Assembly (NCBI RefSeq): GCF_001570925.1
Contig: NZ_BCSP01000004.1
Location: forward strand, 62,001 to 126,000
From: [Zimmermannella] bifida NBRC 103089
Lineage (GTDB): Bacteria > Actinomycetota > Actinomycetes > Actinomycetales > Microbacteriaceae
DNA: 64,000 bases
Reading direction: 5' to 3'
Below the pieces are notes generated by a model that made no database searches, was not told the origin of the DNA, and saw only the letters and a list, made by a program, of their open reading frames with translations. Shown here in pieces: positions 25,476-35,089 of the stretch (within the stretch, counting starts at the first letter, position 1; each line of letters opens with the position of its first letter). Both the position numbers and the translations under genes were made by a program.

Positions 25476-26795
25476 CTAGCCAACGCTGTCAGCTGCCTGC
25501 TGCGCCTTCTCGAGACCTTCCTTGACGGGCGTCTTACCCAGGAATACCTCGTTCAGCGCCGGCGTGAACGCCTCCATCTGCGCTGCGTAGTTGGTACCAA
25601 TGACCGGTGGCGCCGGTTCGGTACCCTCAATCACGCTGTAGAACGCCGACGTGTCAACATCCTGGGACTTCCAGTACTCGTCGTACGCCTTGCGTCCTTC
25701 TTCGCTGGCTGGAGCTGCTGCGCCGGCCTCACCGAGGTACGAGACGCCTTCGGCCGAACCGAGCCACTCGAGCAGCTTCTTGGTGGCCTCGGGGTTGTCC
25801 GAGTTCTTGTTACCCGCAGCAATCAGACCCGGTGCAACGGTGACCTTGCCTTCCGGACCGGCAGCCATTTCGGTCACCGACCACTTGAACTGCGCGCCCT
25901 CGTTGACATTAGCGAGGTTGTAGGTACCCGACTGGAACACGGCGATGTTGCCCTTGAGGAACTCATCGCGGGTGTAGTCACCATTGTCGTTGGTGGCTTC
26001 AGCCGGTGGTGCAACGTGGTACTTGTTGATCAGGTCAACGATGTACTGGTACGCCTCAACCGTCTTTTCGTTCGTGAACGTCAGCTTGCCGGTTTCATCC
26101 TGGTAGGTGCCGCCGTTCGAAGCGATGAAGTTCAGCTGAATGTTCTGCAGTTCGCTGGATGCGTTAATCGCGTAGGTCTTGACGTTTGCGGCGTCGAACT
26201 CTGGCGATGCAGCGTTGTTGCCGTTCTTGTCGATGGTCAACTTCTGCAGAATCGGCAGCAGCGTGTCCTCGGACTCCTTCGGGCTCCAGGTGGCCTTCGA
26301 AAGCTCGTCTGCGGTAACACCGGCTTCCTTGAGCAGGTCTTCGTTCACGTAGTAGGCCGAACCACCGTCGTTAATCTGCGGCACACCCCAGAGCGAACCG
26401 TCCTGGGTGTACTGGTCGACGACCGACTGGTCCCACTTGCTGATGGTGTCCTTGTCGAAGGTCTCGCTGATGTTGATGAGGCTGTCGCTCTGCACGTAGT
26501 CGGTGACATTGGCGCCGTTGAGCCAGAAGACATCGTCGCCCTGGCCGCTGCCGACCTCATTGCGCAGCGAAGTGAAGTACGAGTCCCAAGGAACGACGTT
26601 GATCTCAACATCGATGCCAGGGTTCTGCTTTTCAAACTCGGCGATCGAAGACTCATACGCCTTGGCCGCGTTCTCGTCCCACAGGCGCAGCGTGACCTTG
26701 CCCGAGGCATCGCCTTCGGCCCCAGGTGCGCAGCCAACGAGTGAAACTGCAGCCAGCGCGGCCACGGCACCCGTGATAATCCGTCGAAGGTTCAT
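25476..26795 (-). CDS. ABC transporter sugar-binding lipoprotein
   Basis: 439 residues from the ATG at 26795 (GGAG upstream): a lipoprotein signal with lipobox VSLVGC, then a MalE/UgpB-like binding protein (KVTLRLWDENAAKAYE, FEKQNPGIDVEINVVPWDSYF, NGTYNLANV-type hinge region, WLGSAEGVSYLGEAG). It captures an extracellular sugar for the two permeases encoded upstream. A 232-bp gap before it suggests its own promoter. Substrate cannot be told from sequence. No ATPase is encoded here, so a shared MsiK-type ATPase elsewhere is likely. Confidence 0.9.
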   Translation of the reverse strand: MNLRRIITGAVAALAAVSLVGCAPGAEGDASGKVTLRLWDENAAKAYESSIAEFEKQNPGIDVEINVVPWDSYFTSLRNEVGSGQGDDVFWLNGANVTDYVQSDSLINISETFDKDTISKWDQSVVDQYTQDGSLWGVPQINDGGSAYYVNEDLLKEAGVTADELSKATWSPKESEDTLLPILQKLTIDKNGNNAASPEFDAANVKTYAINASSELQNIQLNFIASNGGTYQDETGKLTFTNEKTVEAYQYIVDLINKYHVAPPAEATNDNGDYTRDEFLKGNIAVFQSGTYNLANVNEGAQFKWSVTEMAAGPEGKVTVAPGLIAAGNKNSDNPEATKKLLEWLGSAEGVSYLGEAGAAAPASEEGRKAYDEYWKSQDVDTSAFYSVIEGTEPAPPVIGTNYAAQMEAFTPALNEVFLGKTPVKEGLEKAQQAADSVG

Positions 26796-27027
26796 GTTGC
26801 TCCGTCCCACGCGCACGTGTTCAACCCGGGCCGGGTGATACATGATGGCGCATTAACTTTGGGATAATTTTTGCAGGATGCGCCGCAAAATGCTTGATAG
26901 TTGCGATATCAACCAAAAATATGACGGCGCATGACGTGCTGTGACGCACCAGGACGCGGTTGCGCGCTAACAGCGAACAGCCCCGTGCGCGGCAGACTCG
27001 AACCGGCCAGGGCACCGCATCCGGCAG

Positions 27028-27891
27028 CTAGCGGAAGCTCGAAATGCGAATCGAACGCACGATCTGCTTCTGGAAGATCACGAACAGCACGATCAGCGGC
27101 AGCATCGCCAAGAGCGAGGCAGCCATGATCAGCGTGGTGTTGTTTGCGTACTGCTCCTGCAGCGATTGCGTCGCCGTCGTAATCACGAACAGGCGGTTGC
27201 GACCAATGATCAGCGGCCACATGAAGTTGTTCCAGTGCGTCACCACGGTGATGAGCATGAGCGTTACCAGAGTCGGCCGCGATAACGGAACCACGAGCCC
27301 AAAGAGGATGCGCAGGGTCCCAGCCCCGTCCATCCTCATCGCATCGAGCAGTTCCTGTGGGATCTGCCGGAACTGCTCGCGCAACAAGAACACCGCATAC
27401 GGCGAACCAAGAATGAACGGCAGCACCAGGCCGGTAAACGTACCCACCTGGTTGACCTCGCTCATCATGAAGTACAGCGGCAGTACCGTCACCACCTGCG
27501 GCACCATGAGCGTGGCCAGGAACAGCCAGAACAGCAGATCACGACCGGGGAACCGCATCCGCGCAAACGCAAATGCCGCCATCACCGAAAACAGCAGCTG
27601 CCCGACCGTAATCACCAGCACGGCGGCGAGCGTTACCCATGCGGCCTCAGCGAAGTCGACGCGACGGTCACCGAGCGCAATGAAGTTATCGAGCGTCGGT
27701 GGCATCGGCACCGAAAGCCCCTGCGCGCTGAACTGCGCCTTCGAGGTAAACGCGGTGAGCAGCGCCAGGATGAACGGGGCGAGCGTGATCAGCGTCACGA
27801 TCGTGAGTGCCGTGTACGTACCGACCATCTGCCAGCGGCGGGCGGCCTTCGACGGCCCACCCACGGTGGCTGCGGATTGCGTTGTAGACAT
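27028..27891 (-). CDS. Sugar ABC transporter permease, MalG type
   Basis: 287 residues from the ATG at 27891 (AGGCGG upstream), with six predicted transmembrane helices and the EAA-loop segment ELLDAMRMDGAGTLRILFGLVVPLSRP that contacts the ATPase. It pairs with the MalF-type permease 12 bases upstream. Part of the operon cca-permease-permease-binding protein. Confidence 0.9.
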   Translation of the reverse strand: MSTTQSAATVGGPSKAARRWQMVGTYTALTIVTLITLAPFILALLTAFTSKAQFSAQGLSVPMPPTLDNFIALGDRRVDFAEAAWVTLAAVLVITVGQLLFSVMAAFAFARMRFPGRDLLFWLFLATLMVPQVVTVLPLYFMMSEVNQVGTFTGLVLPFILGSPYAVFLLREQFRQIPQELLDAMRMDGAGTLRILFGLVVPLSRPTLVTLMLITVVTHWNNFMWPLIIGRNRLFVITTATQSLQEQYANNTTLIMAASLLAMLPLIVLFVIFQKQIVRSIRISSFR

Positions 27892-27903
27892 TGAGTTCAC
27901 CGC

Positions 27904-28869
27904 CTATCGGTCGTAGTTCATGCGTCGGCTGAACACGAGGTTTTGGATGACGGTGACTGCGACCAGCAGCACGAATAGCGTCAGTGCAAGAGTCGCTGCT
28001 TGGCCGATATTCGCCTGCCCAATTGCCTGCTGGTAAATGCGCGCGGCGATGAGGTCGGTGCTGCCGCCGGGGCCGCCATTGGGCGAAAGCGTATAGACCA
28101 GATCGAACGCCTGGAACGAGGCAATGACACCGGTGACCGACACAAAGAACAGCGTTGGCCGCAGCAGCGGGAACTTCACTTGCCAGAAAATCTGCCGGTC
28201 GGTTGCCCCGTCGATGCGGGCGGCTTCGACCACTTCATTCGGAATGCTTGAGAGCCCGGCCATAAAGAACAGCGAGACGTAGCCAATCTGGGTCCAGGCC
28301 TGCACAAACGCCACGGTCGGCAGCGCGAATGCCTCGTTACTCAGCAGGCCGAGGTGTTGGCCGAGCACGCTGTCGAGCACGCCACCGTAGTCGAAAATCC
28401 AGTTCCAGACGATGCCGAGTACCACCGGTGCGCTCACCCACGGCAAGACCAGCAGCGTGCGGAAAACCGTCGAGCCGGGCAGCGCTCGAGTGAGCAGCGT
28501 CGCGAGCCACAGACCCACACCGACCTGCAATGGCACCACGATCGCCACGAACAGCAGCGTGACGCCAAGGCTGTGCCACATCGTCGGCGAGGTGAGCGCC
28601 CATTCCCAGTTCGCCGTGCCGATGAACTTCATCGGCAGCAGAATGTCCCACTTCGCAAATGAGAGGTAGCAAAGCACCAGAATCGGCACGACCATGAATG
28701 CCACGACACCGATGAGTGCGGGTGCTACCAGCGCGTAAGCCGTGAGCGTCTCCCGGCGGCGGGCACGCTTGGGCGTATTGCGCGCGCTCGGTGTGCCCTC
28801 CGGCCGCGTCCGGTTTTCGGATGCGGTGGAGGTCGTCGCTGCGTCGCGCGCGAGGCTAGTCACGCGCAT
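27904..28869 (-). CDS. Sugar ABC transporter permease, MalF type
   Basis: About 321 residues. The open frame extends further upstream inside cca, but I place the start at the ATG at 28869; a GTG at 28863 is also possible. Either overlaps the cca 3' end by 8-14 bases. A charged N-tail is followed by six membrane helices and the EAA loop VVEAARIDGATDRQIFWQVKFPLLRP. Together with the MalG-type protein it forms the channel of a sugar importer. Confidence 0.88.
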   Translation of the reverse strand: MRVTSLARDAATTSTASENRTRPEGTPSARNTPKRARRRETLTAYALVAPALIGVVAFMVVPILVLCYLSFAKWDILLPMKFIGTANWEWALTSPTMWHSLGVTLLFVAIVVPLQVGVGLWLATLLTRALPGSTVFRTLLVLPWVSAPVVLGIVWNWIFDYGGVLDSVLGQHLGLLSNEAFALPTVAFVQAWTQIGYVSLFFMAGLSSIPNEVVEAARIDGATDRQIFWQVKFPLLRPTLFFVSVTGVIASFQAFDLVYTLSPNGGPGGSTDLIAARIYQQAIGQANIGQAATLALTLFVLLVAVTVIQNLVFSRRMNYDR

Positions 28870-30421
28870 CCGTTCGCGAAGTCTTGCTGTTGTCGCCGCC
28901 CTGTTCACCGCGCGCCTGCCACCATTCGAGCAGTCGGGCTTCGGCAACGTCGGCACCGAGCGGGCCTTCGTCGAGACGCAGTTCCAGCAAGAAGTTTCGA
29001 GCTTCGCCCACTTCGCGCGAGGGACCGATACCGAGGATGCGCATAATGTCACTGCCGTCGAGATCGGGACGAATCGCATCCATCGCCTCTTGTTCGCGCA
29101 GCTCGTTCAACCGCTGTTCGAGCGAGTCAATGGCGAATTGCAAGCGATCCGACTTGCGCTTGTTGCGCGTGGTGATGTCGGCGCGAATGAGTAGCAGCAA
29201 TTGCTGCAGCTGCGGGCCGGCATCGCGCGCAAAGCGGCGCACCGCCGAGTCGGTCCAACCGGCACCCTCGTAGTTGTAGAGGCGCATGTGCAGCTCAACC
29301 AGGCGCGAAATCTGCTTGATCGAGTCGTTGTCAAAGCGCAGCGCGGTGAGGCGCTTGCGGGTGAGTTTTGCGCCGACCCAGTCGTGCCCGTGGAAGGTCA
29401 CCACACCGTTTGGTCCGAAGGCGCGCGTCTTGGGCTTGCCGATGTCGTGCAGCAGTGCGCCCAGGCGCAGCACCAGGTCGGGATGCGGCGGCAGCGCAGG
29501 TGATTCGACATCCGGCTCAGACTCTGCGTCGCTCGCCGTCGTGTCGTTCGCCGTTGCAGCACTGGCGTCGGCAACGGCCTGCTCGTACGCGGCCGTTTCA
29601 AGTTCGATGGCGTTCTCGAGCACCTTCAACGAGTGCTCGTAAACGTCCTTGTGGTGGTGCGCGCTGTCGTGTTCGAGCTGCAGCGCGGGAAGCTCCGGCA
29701 GCACCAGCTCCGCGAGTCCGGTTTCAACCAGCAGTTCGAGACCGACGCGCGGCTTGTCGGTGCACATCAGCTTGATGAGCTCGTCACGCACGCGTTCAGC
29801 CGAAATATCGAGGATGCGCTGACGCATGTCGTTAACGGCTGCAAACGCATCCGCGTCGAGATAAAACCCGAGCTGCGACGAGAACCGCAGCCCGCGCAGC
29901 ATGCGCAGCGGGTCGTCGCCGAACGAAACTTCTGGTGCGATCGGGGTGCGCAGCACGCCTTCCATCAGGTCGTCGAAGCCGCCGGTCGGGTCAACCAATT
30001 GCAGTTCCGGCAGCGACAGCGCCATGGCGTTAACGGTGAAGTCGCGGCGCAGCAGGTCGCCCTCGATGTTGTCGCCGAACGCAACCACGGGCTTGCGCGA
30101 GTGGCCGTCATAGCTATCGGCGCGATAAGTCGTGATTTCGACCGTTTCGCCCTGAATCTTCGCCCCGATCGTGCCAAACTCGCGGCCGATGTCCCAGTGC
30201 GCATCCGAAATCGGTTTCACGATTTGCAGGATGCGGTCCGGCTCGACGTTCGTGGCAAAGTCCAGGTCGTGAATGGGTCGACCCAAGAATGCATCACGTA
30301 CCGGTCCACCCACCAGCGCCAACTCGGCACCGGCCTGCGAAAACGCAGCAGAAAGTGTCGCCACCGGCCCGGTTTCAGCGAGTTGTTTGAGGCGATCAAG
30401 AGCGGTCTGCACGTGTTGCAC
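28856..30421 (-). CDS. cca: CCA-adding tRNA nucleotidyltransferase with HD domain
   Basis: 521 residues. The N-terminal nucleotidyltransferase head has GGPVRDAFLGRPIHDLDFAT (G-G and the D-x-D metal site), then the RRDFTVNAMA motif, and an HD phosphohydrolase domain with LLHDIGKPKTR and HDWVGAKLTRK. It repairs or adds the 3' CCA of tRNA. A Thr/Asp/Ala-rich insert near residues 280-305 just before the HD motif may be a loop. Its gene overlaps the sugar permease gene. It lies divergent from the DUF6049 gene across 72 bases. Confidence 0.93.
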   Translation of the reverse strand: MQHVQTALDRLKQLAETGPVATLSAAFSQAGAELALVGGPVRDAFLGRPIHDLDFATNVEPDRILQIVKPISDAHWDIGREFGTIGAKIQGETVEITTYRADSYDGHSRKPVVAFGDNIEGDLLRRDFTVNAMALSLPELQLVDPTGGFDDLMEGVLRTPIAPEVSFGDDPLRMLRGLRFSSQLGFYLDADAFAAVNDMRQRILDISAERVRDELIKLMCTDKPRVGLELLVETGLAELVLPELPALQLEHDSAHHHKDVYEHSLKVLENAIELETAAYEQAVADASAATANDTTASDAESEPDVESPALPPHPDLVLRLGALLHDIGKPKTRAFGPNGVVTFHGHDWVGAKLTRKRLTALRFDNDSIKQISRLVELHMRLYNYEGAGWTDSAVRRFARDAGPQLQQLLLLIRADITTRNKRKSDRLQFAIDSLEQRLNELREQEAMDAIRPDLDGSDIMRILGIGPSREVGEARNFLLELRLDEGPLGADVAEARLLEWWQARGEQGGDNSKTSRTDARD

Positions 30422-30493
30422 CGTTCCAGTTTACGAGTCGCTCCCCGGCGAGGGGTGCCCAGATGATTTCAGGGCACTCGTAAACTGACGGTT

Positions 30494-32995
30494 ATGTCCG
30501 ATGCGAAGCAAGTGCGTGCATCCCGGCGACCCTTGCTTCGCCTGGTGCAGGCTGCGGCCGCCGCGCTGGTGTGTGTCTGCACCGCCGCGGGTGCTTCACC
30601 GTTCCCAGTTGCCAACGCAACTGCTGCCGCAAACCCACTACACGCATCCGCGCAACACGATGTGAAATCAGCGAATGCGCTGGGGGCGAACACGGGCGAG
30701 TTTGCTGCTGCCACAAACCGCGTAGCGCCCAGTTTCAACCTTGGCGACGGCATCGACGGCGAAGTCACCGTCGAGATTTCTCCCGATGCGCCCACCACCG
30801 ACGGCTCCAAGCCACTGACCGGCACCATCGTGCTGCGCAACCGCAGCACGAACGCCATCGACAAGGCCGTCATCCGCCTCGAATTGAACGTGGATGCGAT
30901 CACCTCGCGTTCCCAGGCGCGCTCCTGGCTCGGTGACCGCAAGTCACCGGTTGCGGTCGGGTCCACTATTTCTGAAACTGCCGCACTCGCCGAGATCAAG
31001 GTCGACTCACTCAAGGCCGATGAGCGTCGCGAAGTTTCGTTCAAGATCGAGCAAGCCGATCTCACCGAACTCGGTGTCGATACCAGCAGCATCCACAGCC
31101 TGCGCGCGCAGTTGGTGTCAAACAATCATGCCGTTGCCGAGGGGCACGGAGTCGTAAGCGGTGGCGAGATCGCCGATGGCGCCGATCTGAGCGCGCCATA
31201 CCGGCTCAACGTTGTGGTGCCGGTGCTGGCGCCGAACAGCAACGACACCCTGGTCGATGCCGACACCCTGGCGGTGCTCACGACAGATGGCGGCGAACTT
31301 GACCTATTGCTCGACGCCGTCGAAGGCACCTCCGCCACGCTCGCGATTGACCCGCGCTTGCTGGTATCGATCCGTGCCCTTGGCGACACTGCTCCCGCGA
31401 GCGCGCTGACCTGGCTGATGCGTTTGCAACAGCTCGATAACCCCTCTTTCCCGCTCGAATTTGGGGATGCACACCTCACCCTGCAGCAGCAGGCAGGATT
31501 AGACGCACCCGTTCGCCCCGAGTCATTTCGCTTTGCCACCGATGGCAACACCTTCGCCAACGTGAATGCGTACGCAATTACGCCGGCGGCAACCGGTGAT
31601 GGACATGCATCCCCCGCGCCCGGTGCATCCAAACCGGCAGCACCCACACCCCAGGGCGAACCGAACGATCCGAACACTCCGCCTTCGACCGCAGAGCTGC
31701 AGGGGTTTGACTACTCGAACCCAGATCTAGTCTGGCCGGTCGCCGGCACGATCAAAAACGCGCAGTCGTTCGCCATGTGGGCAAGCGATGGCAAGGGCGC
31801 GGTCCTGCTCGTCGATGGCAGCCAAGTGGTCGACGGCGCCGATGTCACCGCGGGCACGGGGTCGATGCAGCGCATCGGTTCCACGCAGGCGGTCGTGACC
31901 GATAGCCAGGTGCAGGCGCTACTCGGCGCGTATCTTTCGGCAGACTCGGATGCGGCTCGAAACTCGGTGCGCAGCGATCTGATTGCGGCAACGTCGGTCT
32001 CGGCACCCGGATTCTCAGGCACGGGCGCCGCCGACCAGGGTTCGCAGCATGCTGCGGTCACCGGACCCATCAACGTGGTGACGCTGCCGCGCACCATGGT
32101 GGCGGACCCAAAGCTCGTTGGTGCACTGCTCGACGACCTAGACGCACTTCCGGCCGTTGCGCTCGCCGGCTTACCCAACGCATCCAATGCCGAAACCGCC
32201 AGCCTTCCCGAGGTTGCCTTCGCGCCGGGCGAAGTGCCCGACTACCAGCTCAGCGATGTCGCGAAGCTCGAGGAACTCCAGACTCGCGGTGAATCGCTCA
32301 CCGGCCTCTACGACGTGCCAGAACATGCCGAACAGCAATTGCACGCCGAGTTTGTGCTCGCTATGTCGGCCCAGCGCATGTCGACAACAACCCACAAGGC
32401 AACACTCGAGCACTTCGAGGCGTTTGCGACCGGAGCCTGGCGCAAGGTGCGGGTGGAGCAGGGCAGTGAGATTCAGCTCATCGGCCACGAATCTGCAATT
32501 CCGCTCTTTATTGCTAACAACACCGATCGCCGGGTCACCGTCGAAGTTCGGTTGCGCGCCACCACCGGCCATTTGAACGTCGACAAGCCGGTGACGATTT
32601 CGGTGGCACCGAACTCGGTCACGCGTGCCCAGGTGCCGGTCGAAGCGATTGCCAACGGTTCCACCACGCTCGAAGCCACGCTGTGGACGCCCGATGGCGT
32701 GCAGCTGCCGTCGAACGCGGCGTTCCCGGTCAATGTGAACACCAATTTCGAGACCATCATCATGGTCGTCATGCTCAGTGTGGTCGGGCTGCTACTCGTT
32801 GCCGGGTTCGTGCGGATGCGGCGGCGCGGGTTGGCGCGTCGGGCAGCCGCGAACGAGACGGTTGCTGCCGAGGCCGCCGAGTCAGACACCCTCGAAGCAT
32901 CCGAAACCAATACCGAAACCGATAGCGACGCATCCACCGACGGAGCTGTCGTCGAATCGACCACGACCAACGACACGATTGAGGAACGTCCATAA
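30494..32995 (+). CDS. DUF6049-type exported membrane-anchored protein of the murJ locus
   Basis: 833 residues: an N-terminal signal segment (LVQAAAAALVCVCTAAGAS), a large exported region, and a C-terminal transmembrane helix (TIIMVVMLSVVGLLLVAGF) followed by RMRRRGLARR and an acidic tail. It immediately precedes murJ with 2 bases between the genes. This is the position of the uncharacterised DUF6049 family in actinobacteria, so a role in cell-wall precursor export is plausible but unproved. It is rich in GCATCC hexamers. Confidence 0.8.
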   Translation: MSDAKQVRASRRPLLRLVQAAAAALVCVCTAAGASPFPVANATAAANPLHASAQHDVKSANALGANTGEFAAATNRVAPSFNLGDGIDGEVTVEISPDAPTTDGSKPLTGTIVLRNRSTNAIDKAVIRLELNVDAITSRSQARSWLGDRKSPVAVGSTISETAALAEIKVDSLKADERREVSFKIEQADLTELGVDTSSIHSLRAQLVSNNHAVAEGHGVVSGGEIADGADLSAPYRLNVVVPVLAPNSNDTLVDADTLAVLTTDGGELDLLLDAVEGTSATLAIDPRLLVSIRALGDTAPASALTWLMRLQQLDNPSFPLEFGDAHLTLQQQAGLDAPVRPESFRFATDGNTFANVNAYAITPAATGDGHASPAPGASKPAAPTPQGEPNDPNTPPSTAELQGFDYSNPDLVWPVAGTIKNAQSFAMWASDGKGAVLLVDGSQVVDGADVTAGTGSMQRIGSTQAVVTDSQVQALLGAYLSADSDAARNSVRSDLIAATSVSAPGFSGTGAADQGSQHAAVTGPINVVTLPRTMVADPKLVGALLDDLDALPAVALAGLPNASNAETASLPEVAFAPGEVPDYQLSDVAKLEELQTRGESLTGLYDVPEHAEQQLHAEFVLAMSAQRMSTTTHKATLEHFEAFATGAWRKVRVEQGSEIQLIGHESAIPLFIANNTDRRVTVEVRLRATTGHLNVDKPVTISVAPNSVTRAQVPVEAIANGSTTLEATLWTPDGVQLPSNAAFPVNVNTNFETIIMVVMLSVVGLLLVAGFVRMRRRGLARRAAANETVAAEAAESDTLEASETNTETDSDASTDGAVVESTTTNDTIEERP

Positions 32996-32997
32996 CG

Positions 32998-34872
32998 ATG
33001 GCAACCGGCAAAAATGTCTTGATCATGGCCTCGGGAACACTCGTTTCGCGAGTGCTCGGGTTCGTCAAGGCCATCGTGCTCGCCGGCACGATCGGTCTGG
33101 TGGGTTCGGCGTCTGCCGACGCGTTCGCAAACGCTAACGCGCTCCCCGCCAACGTCTACCAACTGATTTCGAGCGGTCTGCTCAACGCTGTGCTGCTGCC
33201 CCAGATCGTGCGGGCCATGAAGCAGGTCGACGGCGGCAAGACGTACATCAACCGGCTGGTGACGCTTTCGATCGTGGTGCTCGCGGCAGTCACCGTGATT
33301 TTCACGATCGGCGCCCCGGTACTCGCCTGGTATTACGGCATGACGCTCACGAGCGAACAGCTCGGGCTCGTCACCGCCTTCGCGTTCTGGTGTGTACCGC
33401 AGATCTTCTTCTACGGGCTGTATTCGGTCGTGACCGAAATCCTCAACGCGCGCGAAATGTTCGGGCCGTTTGCCTGGGCCCCGGTGCTGAACAACGTTGT
33501 TGCGATCGCGGTACTCATTGCCTTCGGCGTCGTTTTCGGTACCGATGCAGCGGGTCTGCGACCGATTTCCGATTGGGATCCGATGATGATCGGATTCCTC
33601 GGCGGCGGCACCACGGTCGGTGTCGCGTTGCAGGCCATCGTGCTGTTCCTGTTCTTGCGCAAGGCCGGCTACGACTATCGCCCCGACTTCCACTTCCGCG
33701 GTACCGGTCTCGGCCACGCGGGCAAGCTCGCCGGTTGGTCGCTCGGCGTGCTGTTCATCACGCAAACCGTGGGCTGGATCGAAACACTCATGGTGAACCG
33801 TGCGTTCGGTGCGGCCGCGTCGCTGGCCGCAAACCAGAACGCGTGGATGATCTTCATGCTGCCGCACTCGCTGATTACCGTGTCGGTGGCGACGTCACTG
33901 TTCACCGGGCTGAGTTCAAATGCGGCCGAGCGTAATCTCACTGCCGTAACCCGCGACTTCGGCCGCGGGGCCCGCTCGATCATCATGTTCATGATCTTCT
34001 CGGCGGTGGCGCTCATGGTGATTTCGCCGGCGTTCGCGCGCATTTTTGACGCCAAAGATGCGGGTGTGGATGCGCTGGCCACGATTCTGTGTGCGGCACT
34101 TATCGGGCTGGTTTCGTTCTCGCTGCTGTTCTACACGCACCGCATTTACTACGCGTTCGAAGACACCCGCGCGGTGTTCTTCCTGTACGTCTACACCACA
34201 CCGATCCAGGTCATTGCGATGCTCGTGGTCGGCTTTTTGGTGCCGGTCGATTGGATCGTGGTCGCGATCACCCTCGTGGCTACGGTCATCACCATCCTGC
34301 GCATGGGCATCCAGTTGCGTGGTGTAACGCGATACATCGGCCCCATCAACGGCGAACGCCTCGGGGCCACCACACTGAAGTACCTCGGTATCGCGCTGCC
34401 AACCGCGTGCATTGGTGGGGTCATCGTGTGGCTGCTCGGTGGGTACACCGCTGGTGGATTCGCGCGCACCGGCATCGCTCCGGCCGTGCTCACCTGTGCC
34501 GTCGCCGGTATCGCCATGGTGCTGGTCTACTTCGGACTCACGATTGCGCTGCGCTCGCCCGAAATCGAAGCGTATGCCGGGCCGCTGCTGCACAAGTTCG
34601 AGCGCCTCCGTGGCCGCCACTCCGACTCGTCGCACCGCCACGCTGCCAACACCGTGCGCCCTGATGACGACGAGCTCGGCACCCTGCTCGACAACTACAC
34701 GCCACAGCCCAATGCCACCGGCGTCACCACTCCAGACATTGCCGTGGTGCAGAGCGTGTCCAACACGACGTCGTCGCTGCCCACCCGTCGCGAACTGCGC
34801 GAATACATGCGCAAGAAGCAGCGCGAAGCGTATGACCGGCAGGTGCAGCAGGACGACGAAACGCTCATCTAG
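32998..34872 (+). CDS. murJ: Lipid II flippase MurJ (MviN family)
   Basis: 624 residues with about 14 transmembrane helices (MASGTLVSRVLGFVKAIVLAG at the start is typical) and a hydrophilic C-terminal tail of about 100 residues. MurJ moves the peptidoglycan precursor lipid II across the membrane. Mycobacterial homologues carry a pseudokinase domain; the tail here is too short for that. It is probably co-transcribed with the DUF6049 gene. Confidence 0.92.
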   Translation: MATGKNVLIMASGTLVSRVLGFVKAIVLAGTIGLVGSASADAFANANALPANVYQLISSGLLNAVLLPQIVRAMKQVDGGKTYINRLVTLSIVVLAAVTVIFTIGAPVLAWYYGMTLTSEQLGLVTAFAFWCVPQIFFYGLYSVVTEILNAREMFGPFAWAPVLNNVVAIAVLIAFGVVFGTDAAGLRPISDWDPMMIGFLGGGTTVGVALQAIVLFLFLRKAGYDYRPDFHFRGTGLGHAGKLAGWSLGVLFITQTVGWIETLMVNRAFGAAASLAANQNAWMIFMLPHSLITVSVATSLFTGLSSNAAERNLTAVTRDFGRGARSIIMFMIFSAVALMVISPAFARIFDAKDAGVDALATILCAALIGLVSFSLLFYTHRIYYAFEDTRAVFFLYVYTTPIQVIAMLVVGFLVPVDWIVVAITLVATVITILRMGIQLRGVTRYIGPINGERLGATTLKYLGIALPTACIGGVIVWLLGGYTAGGFARTGIAPAVLTCAVAGIAMVLVYFGLTIALRSPEIEAYAGPLLHKFERLRGRHSDSSHRHAANTVRPDDDELGTLLDNYTPQPNATGVTTPDIAVVQSVSNTTSSLPTRRELREYMRKKQREAYDRQVQQDDETLI

Positions 34873-35089
34873 ACCTGCTCGATCGGCCCTGCGTAACCCG
34901 GCGCACGCATCCACCCGTTCGGCCAGAGCACAGCCGCAACCACAACAATGAAATAGATTCGCTCGGTATTCGTTGCATCGAGTACTCGGTTGGTTCGAAC
35001 ACTCACGTTCGGATATCCGGGCGCACCCAACGCGGGGTAGGTCACCGTCTGCCCCACTGCATCCGGCATTACCGCCATAAGGAGAGTTC
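34873..35089. other. Spacer between murJ and trxB
   Basis: A 217-bp gap. In mycobacteria sigM and its anti-sigma gene lie between murJ and trxB; neither is present here. A short minus-strand frame exists but is not convincing. Confidence 0.5.

Noticed and set aside
34869-35078. 69-residue minus-strand frame between murJ and trxB
   Set aside because: Hydrophobic middle segment but no ribosome binding site or recognisable family; third-position GC is not clearly that of a gene. Left as spacer.
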